64,000 nt of DNA from Xiphophorus maculatus (GCF_002775205.1 NC_036450.1:13101479-13165478); one strand, 5' to 3'; positions 1 to 15,479 are shown, counted from the first letter of the stretch. Program-made: numbers and translations. The notes: a model not told the origin generated them from the sequence alone.

Positions 1-3000
1 TGGAGGACATCGCGGGGACAGCTGGGCTGCGACTACGGCGATGACGGTGATGCCTTTTGCCAGTTTTTGGGCTTGGACTGCGGGAGTTTGGAGCCAGCAG
101 AACCATGGTGCTGTCATCTTCAGAGCTGACATTGGAGCTGTCAGAGCGGCACACAGTGGGGCTGACAACAGGCATCCTGATCTGTGGAGGGTGGAGGATT
201 GAGGAGAAGGTTATTGTTAAAGGAAGTAAAAGTTTTAATCTCCTCAAATTTTGTCACAATTTGTCTCAACCACAAACTTCAGTGTATTTTATGTGAACTT
301 ATGTCAGATTCAAAAGGCAGTTCTTAATTGTGAAGTGTTAATTAAATTATACAGTCTTTTCAACATTTTTTACAAAGTAAAGAGATGTAGTATGCATGTA
401 TATTGGGCATTATTACCTGCAACTACAGTTTCAGGGCTCTACAAGGTTTACTCATCTCCAGACTAAAAATATCTGTCAGTTCTCCTTTGCAAAATAGCTT
501 AAGCTTTCAGCAGTCAGTTTGGGTGGGAAGTGTCTGTAAATGCCATTTTTTAAGTCTTGCCACAATTTGATTTATATCTGGATTTTGACTGAGATATTTT
601 AACAAGAATAAGCTTTGATCTGAAGAAGAGCTGCAAAATATATTGAATGAAATCATCAATACCAGTATGTGCAACATCACAAGTGCATAAAACTGCTTGG
701 ATGCTATTTCTGGTTGTAACATTTCAGGGACTGTCTGGCAATGATCTTTGTGGCCATTCAGACTGGCTTTTGTTTTCACCTCAAGTACATATTAGTGACT
801 GAGATGCTAAATCTCGAGGAGAGAGGAAAGACCATTGTGTTGATGACAAAAAAGAAAAGAGAAAATTAAAAATTCTTAAAAACTCTGATCTGTTAAACAA
901 GCTGAATAAAACTAATTCAGTTATACTTATGGTAGTTTTGGCAATAAAATATGGCTTCATATTAATTTTCTTTTATAATAAAAAGTTGGATTGTACACTG
1001 CACACCTCGTAACAGCAATTTTATGTGATAAAACTTTGCTACCTGAACTGGCGAAGACAAACTGACGATGCTGTTCATGATATTACTGAAGTAACCCAGG
1101 ATGTATTCACAGTCGTCTCTCGGCAGATCCTCTTCTGAGAACGACACCTATGAAAATGACCCGTCAGCTCTGAGTCAACTTTAACTTTTAAATGAAGTTA
1201 TCTTTAGGAGCCGCAGTCCTCAACAAACCTGTGTGGCATGCTCTCCTTTGGCCCAGACGTACGCCTGATAATCCTTGTGATGCCTGAATCTCGCCTGTTC
1301 GGGGAGAAATGAATGTGTTGGCAATGCTTGGAAGGAAAGTGTCAGCGTTTGATATGAGAGTTTCTCTATGACCTACTTTGTATATTGCCACCCAGTCCCA
1401 TGAACTGCGCTGATATGTTGAAGCAACAGTGAATCTGACTGTGGCGTCTGATGCTTTGCACCACTCCTTATTTACCTGCAGCTCCACCAGAGGTAGACCC
1501 ACCCTGAATGGGAACTATAATTCGAAGGTTAAAATACATAAACTATAATCGCAAAAATGTGTTGTGCTGAAACGAGATGTGGCCTCACCTGCAGGGAGAA
1601 CAATGAGGAAACAGGCTTGTGGTCACTGATGGTGAAGCCCATGTGACTTTGATACTTATGCTGTATCACTTTAGTGGCTCCGCCCAACCAGGAAGTCAGA
1701 CCCCGCTGCAAAGATGCATTGTGGGTAGGAACGGGGGAACCGGTGCGACGAAGGCGCCACAGGATGCGGTCTGTCCAGGCGGGTTTTCTCTTCTTAGCAC
1801 TGATGTATTAAATATAAGGGCAAACATTATATTTTACAGAGAAGAAAATGAATATGAGACTTAAATCAAAATCAGCCTTTATTTAGGGTATCAAAGTGGA
1901 TAAGTAATTTTAAAAGGTTTTTTTCTGATGCGAAAAAAAACAAGAGGAATTTACATATATGGATGGGAAAATCAAAACTCTATTTTAGGTAAATAAGGGA
2001 TTGCTTTCTTTACAAAAAATGTGATGTAAATATGGACTCTAGTAAAATATCGACTGATTATGTGTAGAAAAGACTTGCACAATCACTAAATGACTCTAAG
2101 ACAAACTGACGATGCTGTTCATGATGTTACTGAAGTAACCCAGGATGTATTCACAGAATATAGAGTATTCTGTCAATGTTTAGAGAAATAAGATCGCTGA
2201 CATCTGTTGGCACCAGAGTAACAATGTTGGTCAGAATTGGAGCAATCCCAATTGAATTCTACCAAAGTCTTAGTGTTGAGAATTACAGTTTTTGTCAAAA
2301 GTCAAGTCTCTACTTCTTGTAATGAGTTACAGGCAGACTGGATATTGCTCTTTTAAATTCCTATGTAGGTTGCTGGTTTGCTAAGTCTTCAAGCTGCTGC
2401 TCTAAGACATTTTTTCTGATTTATTCCTTCTCACTGGATACATTTGCCTACATATCTTGACATCGTAAACTCAAAATCAACCTCATTAAAAGATTTTTTT
2501 GAAATCTCTTAATGAGATAAAAACAAATAAATCTTTTTAAGGGTTTATTTTGGATTAAAAAAACTCTGTATGAGCAGACCTGGTGTCGTATGTGTGGGTT
2601 CCCACATCAAACTTATATGTAGGCGGAAACTTGAGCGGTCCCTCCATGAAGCCCTCCAGGATGGACTCTGTGTTTTTAGCCATGTTGAGCTGGAGAATAA
2701 ACAGAAAAGGAGAATGGCAGACTTTCTATTTCCTTCAATTAGAGCCATAGCTCCCTCTGCTGGCTGCAATCAACAGAAGCACAGAAGAATCCGTGCTTCT
2801 GTTTTTAAATTATGAAGTTACTTCACCTGATCCCGTTCCCATAGAAGAGGCAGCTTGCTGCTTTCAATGGCACATTTCACCACATGGATGTCATAGTCTT
2901 CAATACGGAAATTTAGGTCCCCAAACCAAAACACAACACTGCAAACACAAAATATAGTCTTGAAATACCTTTGCATCACAGATAATAGTATTGTAAATTA

Positions 3001-6000
3001 TTATGTAAAATATGTTAATTTTACTAAAGTATGTGTTTGCTAAATTTATGATATCTCAGAAAGCAAGTTTATTTTTGTTTTTCTAATTCTTATTTGTTTT
3101 ACTTTACCTTTATTTTACCACAAAGTCCCTTAAAATGAAGTCCCTTTTTTGAGGGAGACTAGGGCCTTTTCACAGTATATTGAACGGAATAAATAAAAAC
3201 GTTGCACACAATTTATACATCTTAAAAGCCATATAAGAACAAAACCAGATAAAAACTCATAAGAGCATACAAATAACACATCATAAAGTAATTCAAGAGT
3301 GGTTTAAGAAAAGCTATTAAACTCTTCAGTCATACAGTTACTAAGTGGATTTTTGAATTCGTTCAGTGACACGAAGTGTTGAAGCTGTAGTAATATTTTC
3401 ATCTTGCCCAAGACTGTGTTGTAAATAATTAAAAGCCAGAGTTGTTGCCTGCTTTGTCTTAGTGTTTGTTAGTTTTCAAAATGTAAGCATTTTTCTTGAC
3501 CCAAATAAAAACAGTAATGTTGTGTAGACAGTGCCTTATATTCTGAAATTGTGGCCAATCGGCGATTTATCTACTACTGATGGTAGTAGACGAAGAAAAC
3601 CTAAGTTTCCTGAGTGGTAATAAGTGGCTTGCTAAATGTATGAACTGCTCTGAATAGCCAGGCAGGGTAGTGAATTATTTTTTATTATTCATTACGCATG
3701 ATTTCATTATGCCACCCTGGATATTTATTCCTTTGAGTTTAATTATTCTGAAGACTAAATCTCCCCTGAGTTGTTTGTTATGTGTGTAGCTACAGCATGT
3801 GGGAGAGTTGGCTGCAAAATAACTGTGTGTAGGTGAGAGGAAAACAAAACTGACAAAACAATGATTCACAGCACCTTCACTTTGTAGAAACATTAAAGTC
3901 ACTCCAAACTCCTTTTAAAAGTAGTGCTGTAAGGAGTTTTAAATGCTTTTAATGGGGGTAGACTTTTGTTTTCACTGTGGTTTTTTGATAACACTAAGCA
4001 AAAATAAAGTAAGGAGAAATGCTTATCATCCTACTTCATTTTGATCCACACAATAATTGGATTGGCACACTGTACTTTATCATATTTAGCTGGGATTACG
4101 TCACTTGGCATTTATCCTTCCACTGACCTGATTTTTAATCCTTCAGTCCTCCATCATCCAGCTCAAAGTCAGGTTTTTGATACCTTGTTTGGACACCTAC
4201 TTATTGTTACATACAACTTGTGTCAGACAAAAACTCAATCTTTTTATTTTTTTAACTTTAAAACATTTCTCCAAATGGAATGCAGGTTGTTCTTGAAAGT
4301 TCTTGCCAGGAAATGAAGTAATTTAAATGAACTACCAATTTAGCTATAGATGAAAAGTCAAATATATAGTTAATGATTAAGACTGTATGCTGTGTAATTA
4401 TTCCACATGACTTATAAGTAAAATCACCCACTCATGGTCCAGGACACCAGTGGCAGTCCCGCCTTCGAACTGCTGCTGCTGAAGGATGCTTTCAAAGTCT
4501 TCCATCCGCTGCTCCAAGTTCCTCATGTGAGCCGGCAGGTGACAGTTCAGAAAACACACTGGGTGGCCGAACACCGTCATTCTTGCACTCACGCCACCTT
4601 TATTCCCCTTTAAAATAACAAGAGAGTGTATTTTAATAGAAACCTAAAGGAAAACCAGAGTACATCAACCGGATCTGTGCTGGGGGACAAAGTGTTTCTA
4701 TTTATTTATTTTTTTTACATCAAGCCACAGCATCAGAGAGCCAGACAGCCTGCTTCTGCACTGACCTCAAAGAGAAGGTGACTGCACCAGCAGCAGCAGC
4801 CAGTGGGGGATGCTGACATCAACATGCACGGGAAGGTCACACACTGACATATTCACCCACACGTGCATGCAGCTGCCAGCAGGATGGAGCACAGGCCCGA
4901 CTTCTGTGTGCAACCTAACTCTGACTCTAACCCCAAACCAATTTGCGCAGCGTCGCGGTGACACATCGGCGTTCATACCCAGTATCCCCCGAGTCCCGTC
5001 CGTGTACTCTGGGTCTGCACACCTCTGAGGAATGGAAGATGGCAGATTTTGGAAAAAACAAGCAGAAGCACTCCTTGCATTCGCTGTGATGCCACCTGGA
5101 CAGATGAGGAAGGTGACAAAATACTCCATCACATTTTTACAATCAGACAAAGAAGGATGTGGAGAATGATAGATGCACCTACTAAAACATATCCGAAGGG
5201 ACTGAGCGTGTCCATGCAAAGCTCACTCCACTGGTCTGAAAAAAGAACATCTTTCAGCCTCTTGTTTATCATTGAGTTAACCTCCTGGAGTCTGGATGGT
5301 GACAGAAGCAAGAAAATGTTTAAAACAACCAAAAACCAAACTTTAATTAAAAAAAAAAAAAGGACAGCGACTGTAGGGGGAGAGAACCACAGATGACTGA
5401 GTGGGCATCCACTGCTGTCGCTCTGGCACTGCTGAGTCGTCCACAAAAACTCGCTTACCCGATGATAAACATGTCAATGCTCCCATCTGAAACATTTGGT
5501 CCGAACAGAGACGTGATGTCATCTGGTGGGACAGCTGATCCCACGTTCCATGTGACGATGTACACCCTGACAAACGGATAAGAGCAAAGGGAATGCCACA
5601 TTAGACTCAAATTCTTTTGTGTAGGTGAAAATGGGGTATGAGCTGCAATGTAATCCTCAGAGGAAAAGCTTCCATTGGGGCTTCTGCATAAGGTAAAATA
5701 AAAACAACCCCACAATTAAGCACCTCAGCGAACATCATTGATGACTAAGTGCTAAGCAAATCTGTGTGTATGAGTATCCACATGGCTGAGTACTACCAGA
5801 GTCAGAAAAACATGGATTGAGCTGAATATTTTATAAAATTGAACAGGCGGGTGGCTGAATAAGCTCACACTTAAATGTCAACTTCAGCACATATAATCCT
5901 GTTGGTTATCTCGAATGGTAATTTAATTGTTCTGTTATTAAAATAGTACAGCAACGATGGAAATTCCCACTGGCAAACAAAAACCCAGAGATAAATTAAA

Positions 6001-8027
6001 TCAGCTTGGAAACTAAATTGCAGAAATACACACAGCATTTTTTTTTCAAGGTCACGTTAAAACCACAAACTTAAAATTTAGTTTATTGGGATTTTATGTG
6101 ACAGACCAAGACAAAATAACATGCAAATGTGAAGTGGAAGGGAAAAAATATAGTTTTCTTTCTTTAATTTGTAGCAAATAAAAACCTGAATGGTGCGGCA
6201 TGCATTTTTATTCATCCCCTTTAAACCCTGAATAAAATCCAGCGCAAGTTAAAAAATGCATTCGGAAACCACCACATTATAAAATGGACTCCACATTTTT
6301 GTAATGTAATCTCATTGTGAATTCATCTGTTCTGTGAAGGCAGAGGAACACAGCAGGCGGGTCAGGAATCAAGACACTGAGAAGTCTGAAGCAGGTTTAG
6401 GTTATGAAACAACATCCTACGCTTTAACCAACACACAGAGCCTTGTTCAGCCTATCTGGAAAAAATAGAATTAAAAATAAATATATATATATACTGTATA
6501 TATAACAATACATATATTTGTATATAGGAATTGAAGACGACAAAAGATGACCATTAGTTAGTCTGTTGTGGAAATTTTAAACAGATTTTGCACAAAAACA
6601 CAACAAATTGGCTAAAGAAACCCTTTCTGTGACTCAATATTTCAAAACACTCTTACATTCTATGACATTTAAGTAATTAAAACCCCTGATTTGAACTAAT
6701 ACAAATCGGGGGCATTAGGCAAAGTGTGAATCCTTTTGCCAGGCTAAAGTAATAAATTTGCATTCAAGTTTAAATAAAGCTAAAATCCGACTGATTCAGC
6801 TCTTATACTCTTAATACCGTATAGATGTTTGAAAAATATATAAAAAACTACTTTATCTATATAGTCAGGCCAAATTTCTTTAGTTGCGTTTAGTTTGTTT
6901 TGCTTATTTTAGCACAATAAGGAGAAATTATGTATACAATATCTGTAATTGTAAGCAGAGGATTTCATATTTTTTAACAAACAAATTGGCTACACATATT
7001 TTTTAAAAATAATATTAATTAATATTTTTATGGTATTTTGTTTTGTGTTTATCTGAATGAACTGTTCACAACTGAAGAAGTTTCTTATTTCACATGTAAA
7101 GAAATCCTGCAGGTGTAAAATGTGTGTTTGTCTCAGCATTGGGACGATTCTGTCTAAAGACCGACAACATTTACTGCTGGTGTAAACGAGCTGCTGAGTT
7201 TTTTCAAGCAGTCTTTGTTTATGAGCAAGGACTTCAGCTAAAGTGCCTGTGGGAAATCAGCCAAACAGCTGTGACTGTGTCGGGCCCCTACGGCTCTTAG
7301 AGAAATTTGCTGCTTTGATTCACGTGACATGGAGGACCACGCAACAGTTTTCCTTCCACACAATCTTTGCGGGATGGCACCTGCTGCAAGGATCAGGCAA
7401 AACAATGGAAATGACTCAGCATGAGTGTTGCTGGTCTTACCTGAAGTCATTGTTCTCTCCTGCTGGCCCCTCAGACTGAGTCTGGCTCTGAGTTGCGCTC
7501 CCAGGTGAGGCGGTCTTCTGAGGCTGAGGCTTCAGACTGGGTTTGTGACTCGGGCTTGGGGTCAGGTTGGGGCTAAGAGTTGGTTTAAGGTAAGGCTGCG
7601 GGCTCTGGGGGTTGCTCAGAAGGAACGAAGGCTCTGACGAGGAATGCGACATGGCGTTACCGCTGTGAGGAGCCGGAATGCAAACAGGAATCAAGTCTAT
7701 TTCCTTAGACGACTCCAGTGGGACTTTGGCTGGCTTTGAGGCTGTTCTAGTTCCAAGAGCAGTCGGTCTGGGCCGACTTATGCTTGACAGTGGAGGAGTG
7801 AGTCGATCCTCCCCTATCTGCACCCGGCCTGTCCCTTTGATAGGCGCCTGTGTGAGCTCCGGTCCTAACTGTGTTTTGAGCCCCTCCGATGGATTGAGTA
7901 AACGTGGCTCTGGGACTGCGGGCTGAAGAGGTAAAGCTGGACTCACTCTGATCACTGCGCAGGATCCAGGCAGCATGCTGGGACCACAAGGGTCTGAGCC
8001 GAGCTGTTTCTGTGGAAGGCGATCCAT
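1..8027 (-). CDS. inpp5j: Phosphatidylinositol 4,5-bisphosphate 5-phosphatase A (3' end outside window)
   Basis: Removes the 5-phosphate of PI(4,5)P2/PIP3-type substrates at the membrane (family knowledge). Coding exons on the minus strand, 5' to 3': 8027-7441, 5566-5459, 5291-5183, 5095-4979, 4607-4432, 2938-2827, 2689-2580, 1799-1589, 1514-1377, 1294-1229, 1147-1043, 181-1 (open at the edge). All phases agree, giving 673 residues so far. Residues 1-195 are Ser/Pro-rich. The catalytic domain starts near residue 197 (VTWNVG-like), with the metal-binding motif WFGDLNFRI at about 370-378 and PAWTDRIL at 446-453, both intact. A SKICH domain follows (WDWVAIYK, then [13 protein letters not shown]). 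The last visible exon has the acidic/Ser region and Arg-Ser-Pro motifs (SRSPSP, RSRSPA) typical of INPP5J, which separates it from INPP5K. The ATG at 8027 lies 4 nt after an acceptor, so a non-coding first exon is expected upstream. Linkage to SMTN supports the name. Confidence 0.9.
1054..1112 (-). repeat. Part of INPP5J exon 12, duplicated at 2098-2156
   Basis: These 59 nt of the SKICH-encoding exon recur at 2098-2156 in the same orientation with one difference (1082 versus 2126), which is silent in the exon frame. Confidence 0.85.
2098..2156 (-). pseudogene. Partial copy of INPP5J exon 12 inside an upstream intron
   Basis: This stretch matches 58 of 59 bases of coding exon 12 (1054-1112). 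It sits in the intron between the exons at 2689-2580 and 1799-1589, so in transcript order it comes before the real exon. It includes neither the acceptor nor the donor of the parent exon, so it is unlikely to be spliced in. Flanking sequence shows no similarity. Confidence 0.8.
5567..7440. other. INPP5J intron after the N-terminal exon
   Basis: AT-rich intron with no coding exon seen. It holds a decayed Tc1-like element (about 6040-6440) and a short TA-rich tract at about 6480-6500. Confidence 0.6.
6040..6440 (+). mobile_element. Decayed Tc1-like DNA transposon fragment
   Basis: The stretch follows the 5' part of a very common fish Tc1-like element: a terminal region with a GGGATTTTATGTGA-type motif, the 'ATAAAATCCAG' motif near 6232, a UTR-like section near 6290-6335, and then remnants of the transposase start. 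It is heavily mutated, with no open transposase. Recognition is from memory of the family. Confidence 0.6.
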
Positions 8028-8164
8028 CAGCCTGCAACAGGATGCACAGAGCAGTTCTCAAAAAGAGAAACCACGCAACATTCAAAATGCATTGAAAAGT
8101 ATGTTAGTTTTTAAGTCCCTGCTGTTAGCGTCTTGGAAAATTGTTATCAGGATCAATTTTTAAA

Positions 8165-8528
8165 TTAAGTTGTCAAACTCAAGGTCCGGGGGCCAAGTCT
8201 GGCCTGTCATCACTTTTTATGTGATCCTAAAGGGATCCTAAAGGGATCACATAAAAAGGGACATGTTAGTAAAACCTTTAAGGTGACAGTTATGTGTGTA
8301 AATAATATTTTATCAATGAAATCAAAGCAGTTTTCATCTGTATATTGCAAAATTACATCAATATGGAAAGATGTTAAATATAATTTAACTTTAAGAGTTA
8401 CTCACTGAGACTATTCATTCATGTTTTAATGGTTTCTTAAGTGCTTTTATTAAAAACTTCTGCCACAACCATTGAAGAACTTCATAATCCTGATACGGCC
8501 CAAAATGAGAATGAGTTTGACACCCCTG
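8165..8528. mobile_element. Short non-autonomous hAT-like element in INPP5J intron 1
   Basis: The right end reads GAGTTTGACACCCCTG, the reverse complement of a widespread hAT terminus. The left end preserves TGTCAAACTCA but its outermost bases are eroded. No coding sequence is present and no 8-bp target duplication can be seen. It contains a perfect 15-bp inverted repeat. Confidence 0.55.
8213..8258. repeat. Perfect 15-bp inverted repeat with 16-nt loop
   Basis: The arms at 8213-8227 (CTTTTTATGTGATCC) and 8244-8258 are exact reverse complements. The loop carries two copies of a TAAAGGGATC unit. It lies inside the hAT-like element. Confidence 0.85.
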
Positions 8529-9689
8529 GACCAGAAGCAGTGCATGATCACAAAGTGGAAGTGGAAATTAAATGATGAATTGTTTTAAAATGATTTTACA
8601 AACACAAATCCAAAATGGTGTGCTGTGCAGACATGTTCACAAACTCTTGGGTTGTTACTTTAAAGGACTGGAATTAACTGCAATTAAACCTGCAAAATAA
8701 AACCAGCTTTATCCATCAACAGACTTGATGATGTTTGTTGATGTTTTAACAAACCTCTGAGGCCTTCGCAGAGCCGTTAGGTTTATTCTGATATTTAAAA
8801 AAAACTGTTTATTAAATTGGCTATACTGGATGTTATCCTTGCAAAGAATAAAAGAGCATATTTAAAATACATGGAAAGTTACTGCAACATGACAAAATGT
8901 GATGTTTAAGAGTTTAGGAGATATAAAGGGGTTTGAATTTAGTGAAAAATTAATTGCATCATATTCTATTTTCTGTCAGTAATGGATTACTGACCATATC
9001 ACTGTATAACTGGGCTGTAGCTAACTTTTAAAAAAAATTTCTTACCTATTTAACTGCAGTTAAATTTACTGGTGATGCTCATTAATCATTGACCCCTTCA
9101 TAGATGGAGTGTATTAGGTTTCTGATTGCATAAGTGAAAGTTGCATTAGGACACACAGCTGTGCTGCTGATAATAGTTCACTTCAAAGCATGTCAGACAG
9201 GCAGGTCACAAGGAAGAGGATGGATTACATTAAAGGAGGGCAGCAGACCTACCTCCATTTTACTGTCTGCGAGACCAACACAGAAATCATACACCTCTCC
9301 TTCAATTATTCAACATATGCAAATGTGTCTCTCCGTCAAAACAGAGAAACTCAGCCCTAACATCGCAGAATGAGTTAATAGTGATCAGACACGTTTGGAT
9401 TCACTTCCAAAGTCAAAACTTTCACGGCCAGCATGAAGTCGGCCTTATTTAATATTCCAACCCCGTGAGTCTGCAAGTCTGAACAGCAGGTTTATGTTAC
9501 AAGATGACGGAAACGTGAGACAACATAAACTGGAACAGTAAGCAGTGAGAATAAAATCAAATCTTACCCTTTGTGCGTATTTTTAAGTCCAAGGTGAACC
9601 ACAAGGGTGATATCATGAAGGAACTGAAAATAATAACATGAATCTCGGTTTTCTCCCGCAGCACACACCGACCAAAGACACCAGACTGT

Positions 9690-10110
9690 CACCAACAAGC
9701 CGGGATCGATTAATGGACCGGAGGCAGCCCGCAGCAGGTCGAACCTGTCGGTTCCGTGGATAGCCGACGTCTCGTCACGGCGCAGTCAGGACAGAGAGCC
9801 GTCACGCGTCATGCGCCCGAACCTTTGCATGTTGATCATTTGTGCTACACTAGTAAAACAAATTACAAAAACAAAACACTGAATCCATACTGCATCACCT
9901 TGATCCCGCATGCTGTCCGAGTGCAGCGCAGTTGGTCGCAGCATCACGGCTGTACCTCCACCTCACCGACCCGGCTGCACCTCTCCATCCTCCCTCCCTC
10001 CCTCCTTCCACGGCTGCTGGGGGCGGGCAGAACATGGCAGAGAAATTTAAAGCTGCCAAAGTACAGCCGGACAGAAATAACAGCGCATATGTCCTGCGGG
10101 TGACGCATTA
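9690..10110 (-). promoter_or_regulatory. CpG-rich candidate promoter of INPP5J
   Basis: CpG dinucleotides are frequent here against an AT-rich background, just upstream of the candidate first-exon donor at 9568. No core promoter motif was identified, so this is an inference. Confidence 0.35.
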
Positions 10111-11462
10111 ATCCGATAACTGTGCGTCACTGATAGGCAGCATCGATCAACATATCAATAAACTATGATTACTTGCTTTGGATATAGTGGTATGAACTTC
10201 TATACCAGGGTGAGCTAGTGTATTTAAACGAGCACGTTTGATCAACAATCTGCAACATAAAACAAAACCTGTTGTATTCCTGTATGTTGGTTGGCAACAT
10301 ATTGATCATCATTATGTTCAAATCACAAGGGCAACTTATGTTGTTGGGGGTTGTTGTTCAGATGCCCCAAATGGCAATTTAATACTTCAGCGCTGATAAT
10401 CTATAAAACTGTGCAAACACTCGTCAAGTTTAATTCAAACTGTTTAAAATATAAATACCTATAAATAAACAGAGGGAGTGGAGGCAAAAATTGCATTTAT
10501 ATAAGTTAATTATGAATGTTATGTAGAAATATCTCTGCACATGCATGTTGATAAATTGGAGTGGGATCAGGATTTTTTATTACTAGCGCACCATATGGAT
10601 GTATTCAGATTGTAATAAGCATGTAATGATTTCAGTTTTCTAATTTTTTATATTCTCCAGCTAGAATACTTTGGTTATATTACATTTCGCCTGCAATCCA
10701 ATGCACACAATATTTTAATGAAACAAAGTGCCTGTTTTTTGTGGAAAATGGATCTGTAAATTATTCTCCAAAAAACAAAAACAAAAGGGAAAGGCTTTAA
10801 TTTTAACTTATTAAATGCCTCACCTCATCAAAACTTGAACCAAAACAACTTTTACATTTTTATTTTTTTTGCATCAAAAAAATTTATGCTTATTGGACAG
10901 CCATGCTTTAAATGCTCTGAGGAATCAAATATAATCTGGAGAAATCTAGAATGTTAAAACAAGATTTTAATATAACAGACACATTTTTAATTGTCAGGCT
11001 AAGCATATTTTAAAATGCTTCATGTTTACTGTCTAAAACTGAGGACAATAGATTTAATAATTAATTACATTTTAATAATTAATTTAATTAATAATGTATT
11101 TGAATTATTATTATTATTATTATTATTACTTTTAATAGTGTGTTTTATTTCAAAACCTTGAGTCATTTTCAATAGTGCTAAAGCAGTTTTCAAAAAATCT
11201 AAAAATTCAAGACAGTTCTACAGAAAGCACAACTTATATTGTTCTGTATGCTTTATGTACATAAAGAAAATAACGTTGAGCTGTACAAATTACACTTTTT
11301 ATTCCCCAGCATTTGGACAATGCAGTCTACACATTTTATGCCAAAGTTTATGGAAAACATATAATTTTTCTTAATTGTTTTTGCAGGAAAAAAAAGAAGC
11401 AAGTTGCATAATGAAATAAGAATTTATTTAACTGACGCACAGACTGCAGCGAGTCCTGGACA

Positions 11463-11494
11463 GCATCATCATCATCATCATCATCATCATCATG
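11463..11494. repeat. CAT trinucleotide microsatellite
   Basis: About ten CAT units, about 280 nt downstream of the SMTN stop codon and so probably in its 3' UTR. Confidence 0.85.
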
Positions 11495-11771
11495 AAGGTC
11501 ATCCTCAGACTCACAGTGGGATTAATGCAGATGTGTAATCTCAGAGGAATGAACTGACCCGAAGCACCAGCTGTTCTCTTAAATCACACAGACAGCAACA
11601 ATTCCCTGCAAACTAATACCATCCATTTGTCACCGTTGGTTCACAGTGAAATGGCTCCGATCGAATGGTAAATATTTATCTGGACAAGATCACAAAGTCA
11701 TCCTTTTGACCTCAGGTTTTCTCGGTGCGTTTATCTGGAAAGATCACAGTGACTGATGGGCTCTCGGAGAC

Positions 11772-13936
<2,165 letters not shown>

Positions 13937-15177
13937 GTCTTAATAGCGAACCTGGTTGGCTGAAATAACAAAACAAATACGTAAACAAACGCATTTCTGA
14001 AAGATAGTTTAGCGACAAGAACGAAAACAAAACAAAACTGAAAGCGCCTTTCTACCCTGTAAAAGAGGAGAAATCCAAAATATCCTAACTTGCACAAATT
14101 AAAAAAAATTTTTTTTTTTGGAAGAAATGTAGTAAACAAAGCAGGAAGCTCAGATTCATTTCTAGCTGAAATATGTACAGCAGCTCAAAAATGAGCAGCT
14201 GTGTGACAAATTATTAGTCCAACTGAATCGCCGCTTATTGCAGCAGAGCAACTGCACTAAACGTCAACATGTACAAATATAGTAATGCTATGGAAGAAGC
14301 TGGTTTCTAAAACAATCTGATAGCAGAACTAAACAATTTGTCAAGAGTCTGACTATATATTTTAAGTTTGATGTCACAAAATGAGGAGAATAACATGGTA
14401 GCATGTAAAAAAAATAATATTTGAATAGGAAAATAGGAAAATCATTGTGGTTAAGTGTCTGGTGTAACTCACCTGTTATCAGGATGCAAACCAGCTCCTC
14501 TGATGGCAGCGTTTTGGATGCAACACTCCCGTCTCGCTTTCTTTCTCCTCTGTTAAACCTTGTGCAGAAGATCACAACTTGCATCTCAGTGTTTTATAGA
14601 GATGCTTATTCAGGGCAGAGAGAGTTCAGATTGCTTATGTGAACCTCCCAAAATAGGAGAAAGGAGGAGGAGGAGGAAACTCTCTGAACTCGTCCATCTT
14701 TGTCACCTCCACTCTGAAACTTTGCTGCTCTTGTCACAGGATCCAGGATAATGTGATCCCAAAGATATCAGGAATCTCTTCAGATCAGTGTTTTAATGTT
14801 TTTTGCACGAATCCTTTTTATTACAATTTACCTTCAGAGTGCAGCAGCAGTTTGGGATGTGAAGGGTTAACAGGGGCAAAAAGTGAGGAGCACTGCCTTA
14901 TTCAGGCAAAAGGCTGAACAGGAACTTTGTTTACAGAAGCGGAGGAGTCTTTAGGCGGACGGACAGAGCACATATTTGGAATTCAAACACAGACATCTGC
15001 CGGGAAACATCGGTAAAATATAAAAACATAAGCAGAGATTGTTTGGTGGTTTAAAAGTTAAGGGACATTCAGGCATCAGGTTAGTAGGTCTGAAACAGAT
15101 AAACTGCGCCATCTAGTGTTGACCTCGTAGAACTGCTAAAATATTTTCTGTTTTCAGACAGCCTGACTTTGCTTGGT

Positions 15178-15210
15178 CGCTGTGTGAAACCATCTCGGTT
15201 TCACACAGCG
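15178..15210. repeat. Perfect 14-bp hairpin with 5-nt loop
   Basis: CGCTGTGTGAAACC at 15178-15191 pairs exactly with 15197-15210 around the loop ATCTC. It is outside any coding exon and too short for a typical pre-miRNA. Confidence 0.85.
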
Positions 15211-15479
15211 TGAGGCAGCAGCAGAACTTCAGGCTTTAATATCCAGATAACATGTATGGAGATTAGGAAGTGACATAGTAAAGCAGCTTACAGCTGATTC
15301 ATGTCAGAAAATCACAACTCAAATATCTAATTATCTACAATTATCTGATAATCTCCTGCCATTATGTAAAGCAATTAACCTTTACTAATAGTCACAATAC
15401 CTGCCTTTACAAATTAACAGAATAAATAAATGAGCTGCATGGTTCTGGTTTTTATTTTATTCAGAAATACAAATCTTAA

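Larger units (their letters stand above)
8028..11771. other. INPP5J 5' region and SMTN 3' region
   Basis: No further coding exon is recognised. A candidate non-coding first exon of INPP5J ends at 9568, where the minus strand reads GG|GTAAGAT, and CpGs cluster at about 9690-10110 as in a promoter. From about 10150 to 11400 the DNA is AT-rich and featureless. A CAT repeat lies at 11463-11494. An AATAAA on the minus strand at 11297-11302 could end the SMTN transcript. Selenoprotein M, which lies between these genes in human, was not recognised. Confidence 0.45.

Noticed and set aside
9756-10103. 115-codon plus-strand open frame
   Set aside because: It lies in the CpG-rich promoter-like region of INPP5J, where GC content keeps frames open by chance.
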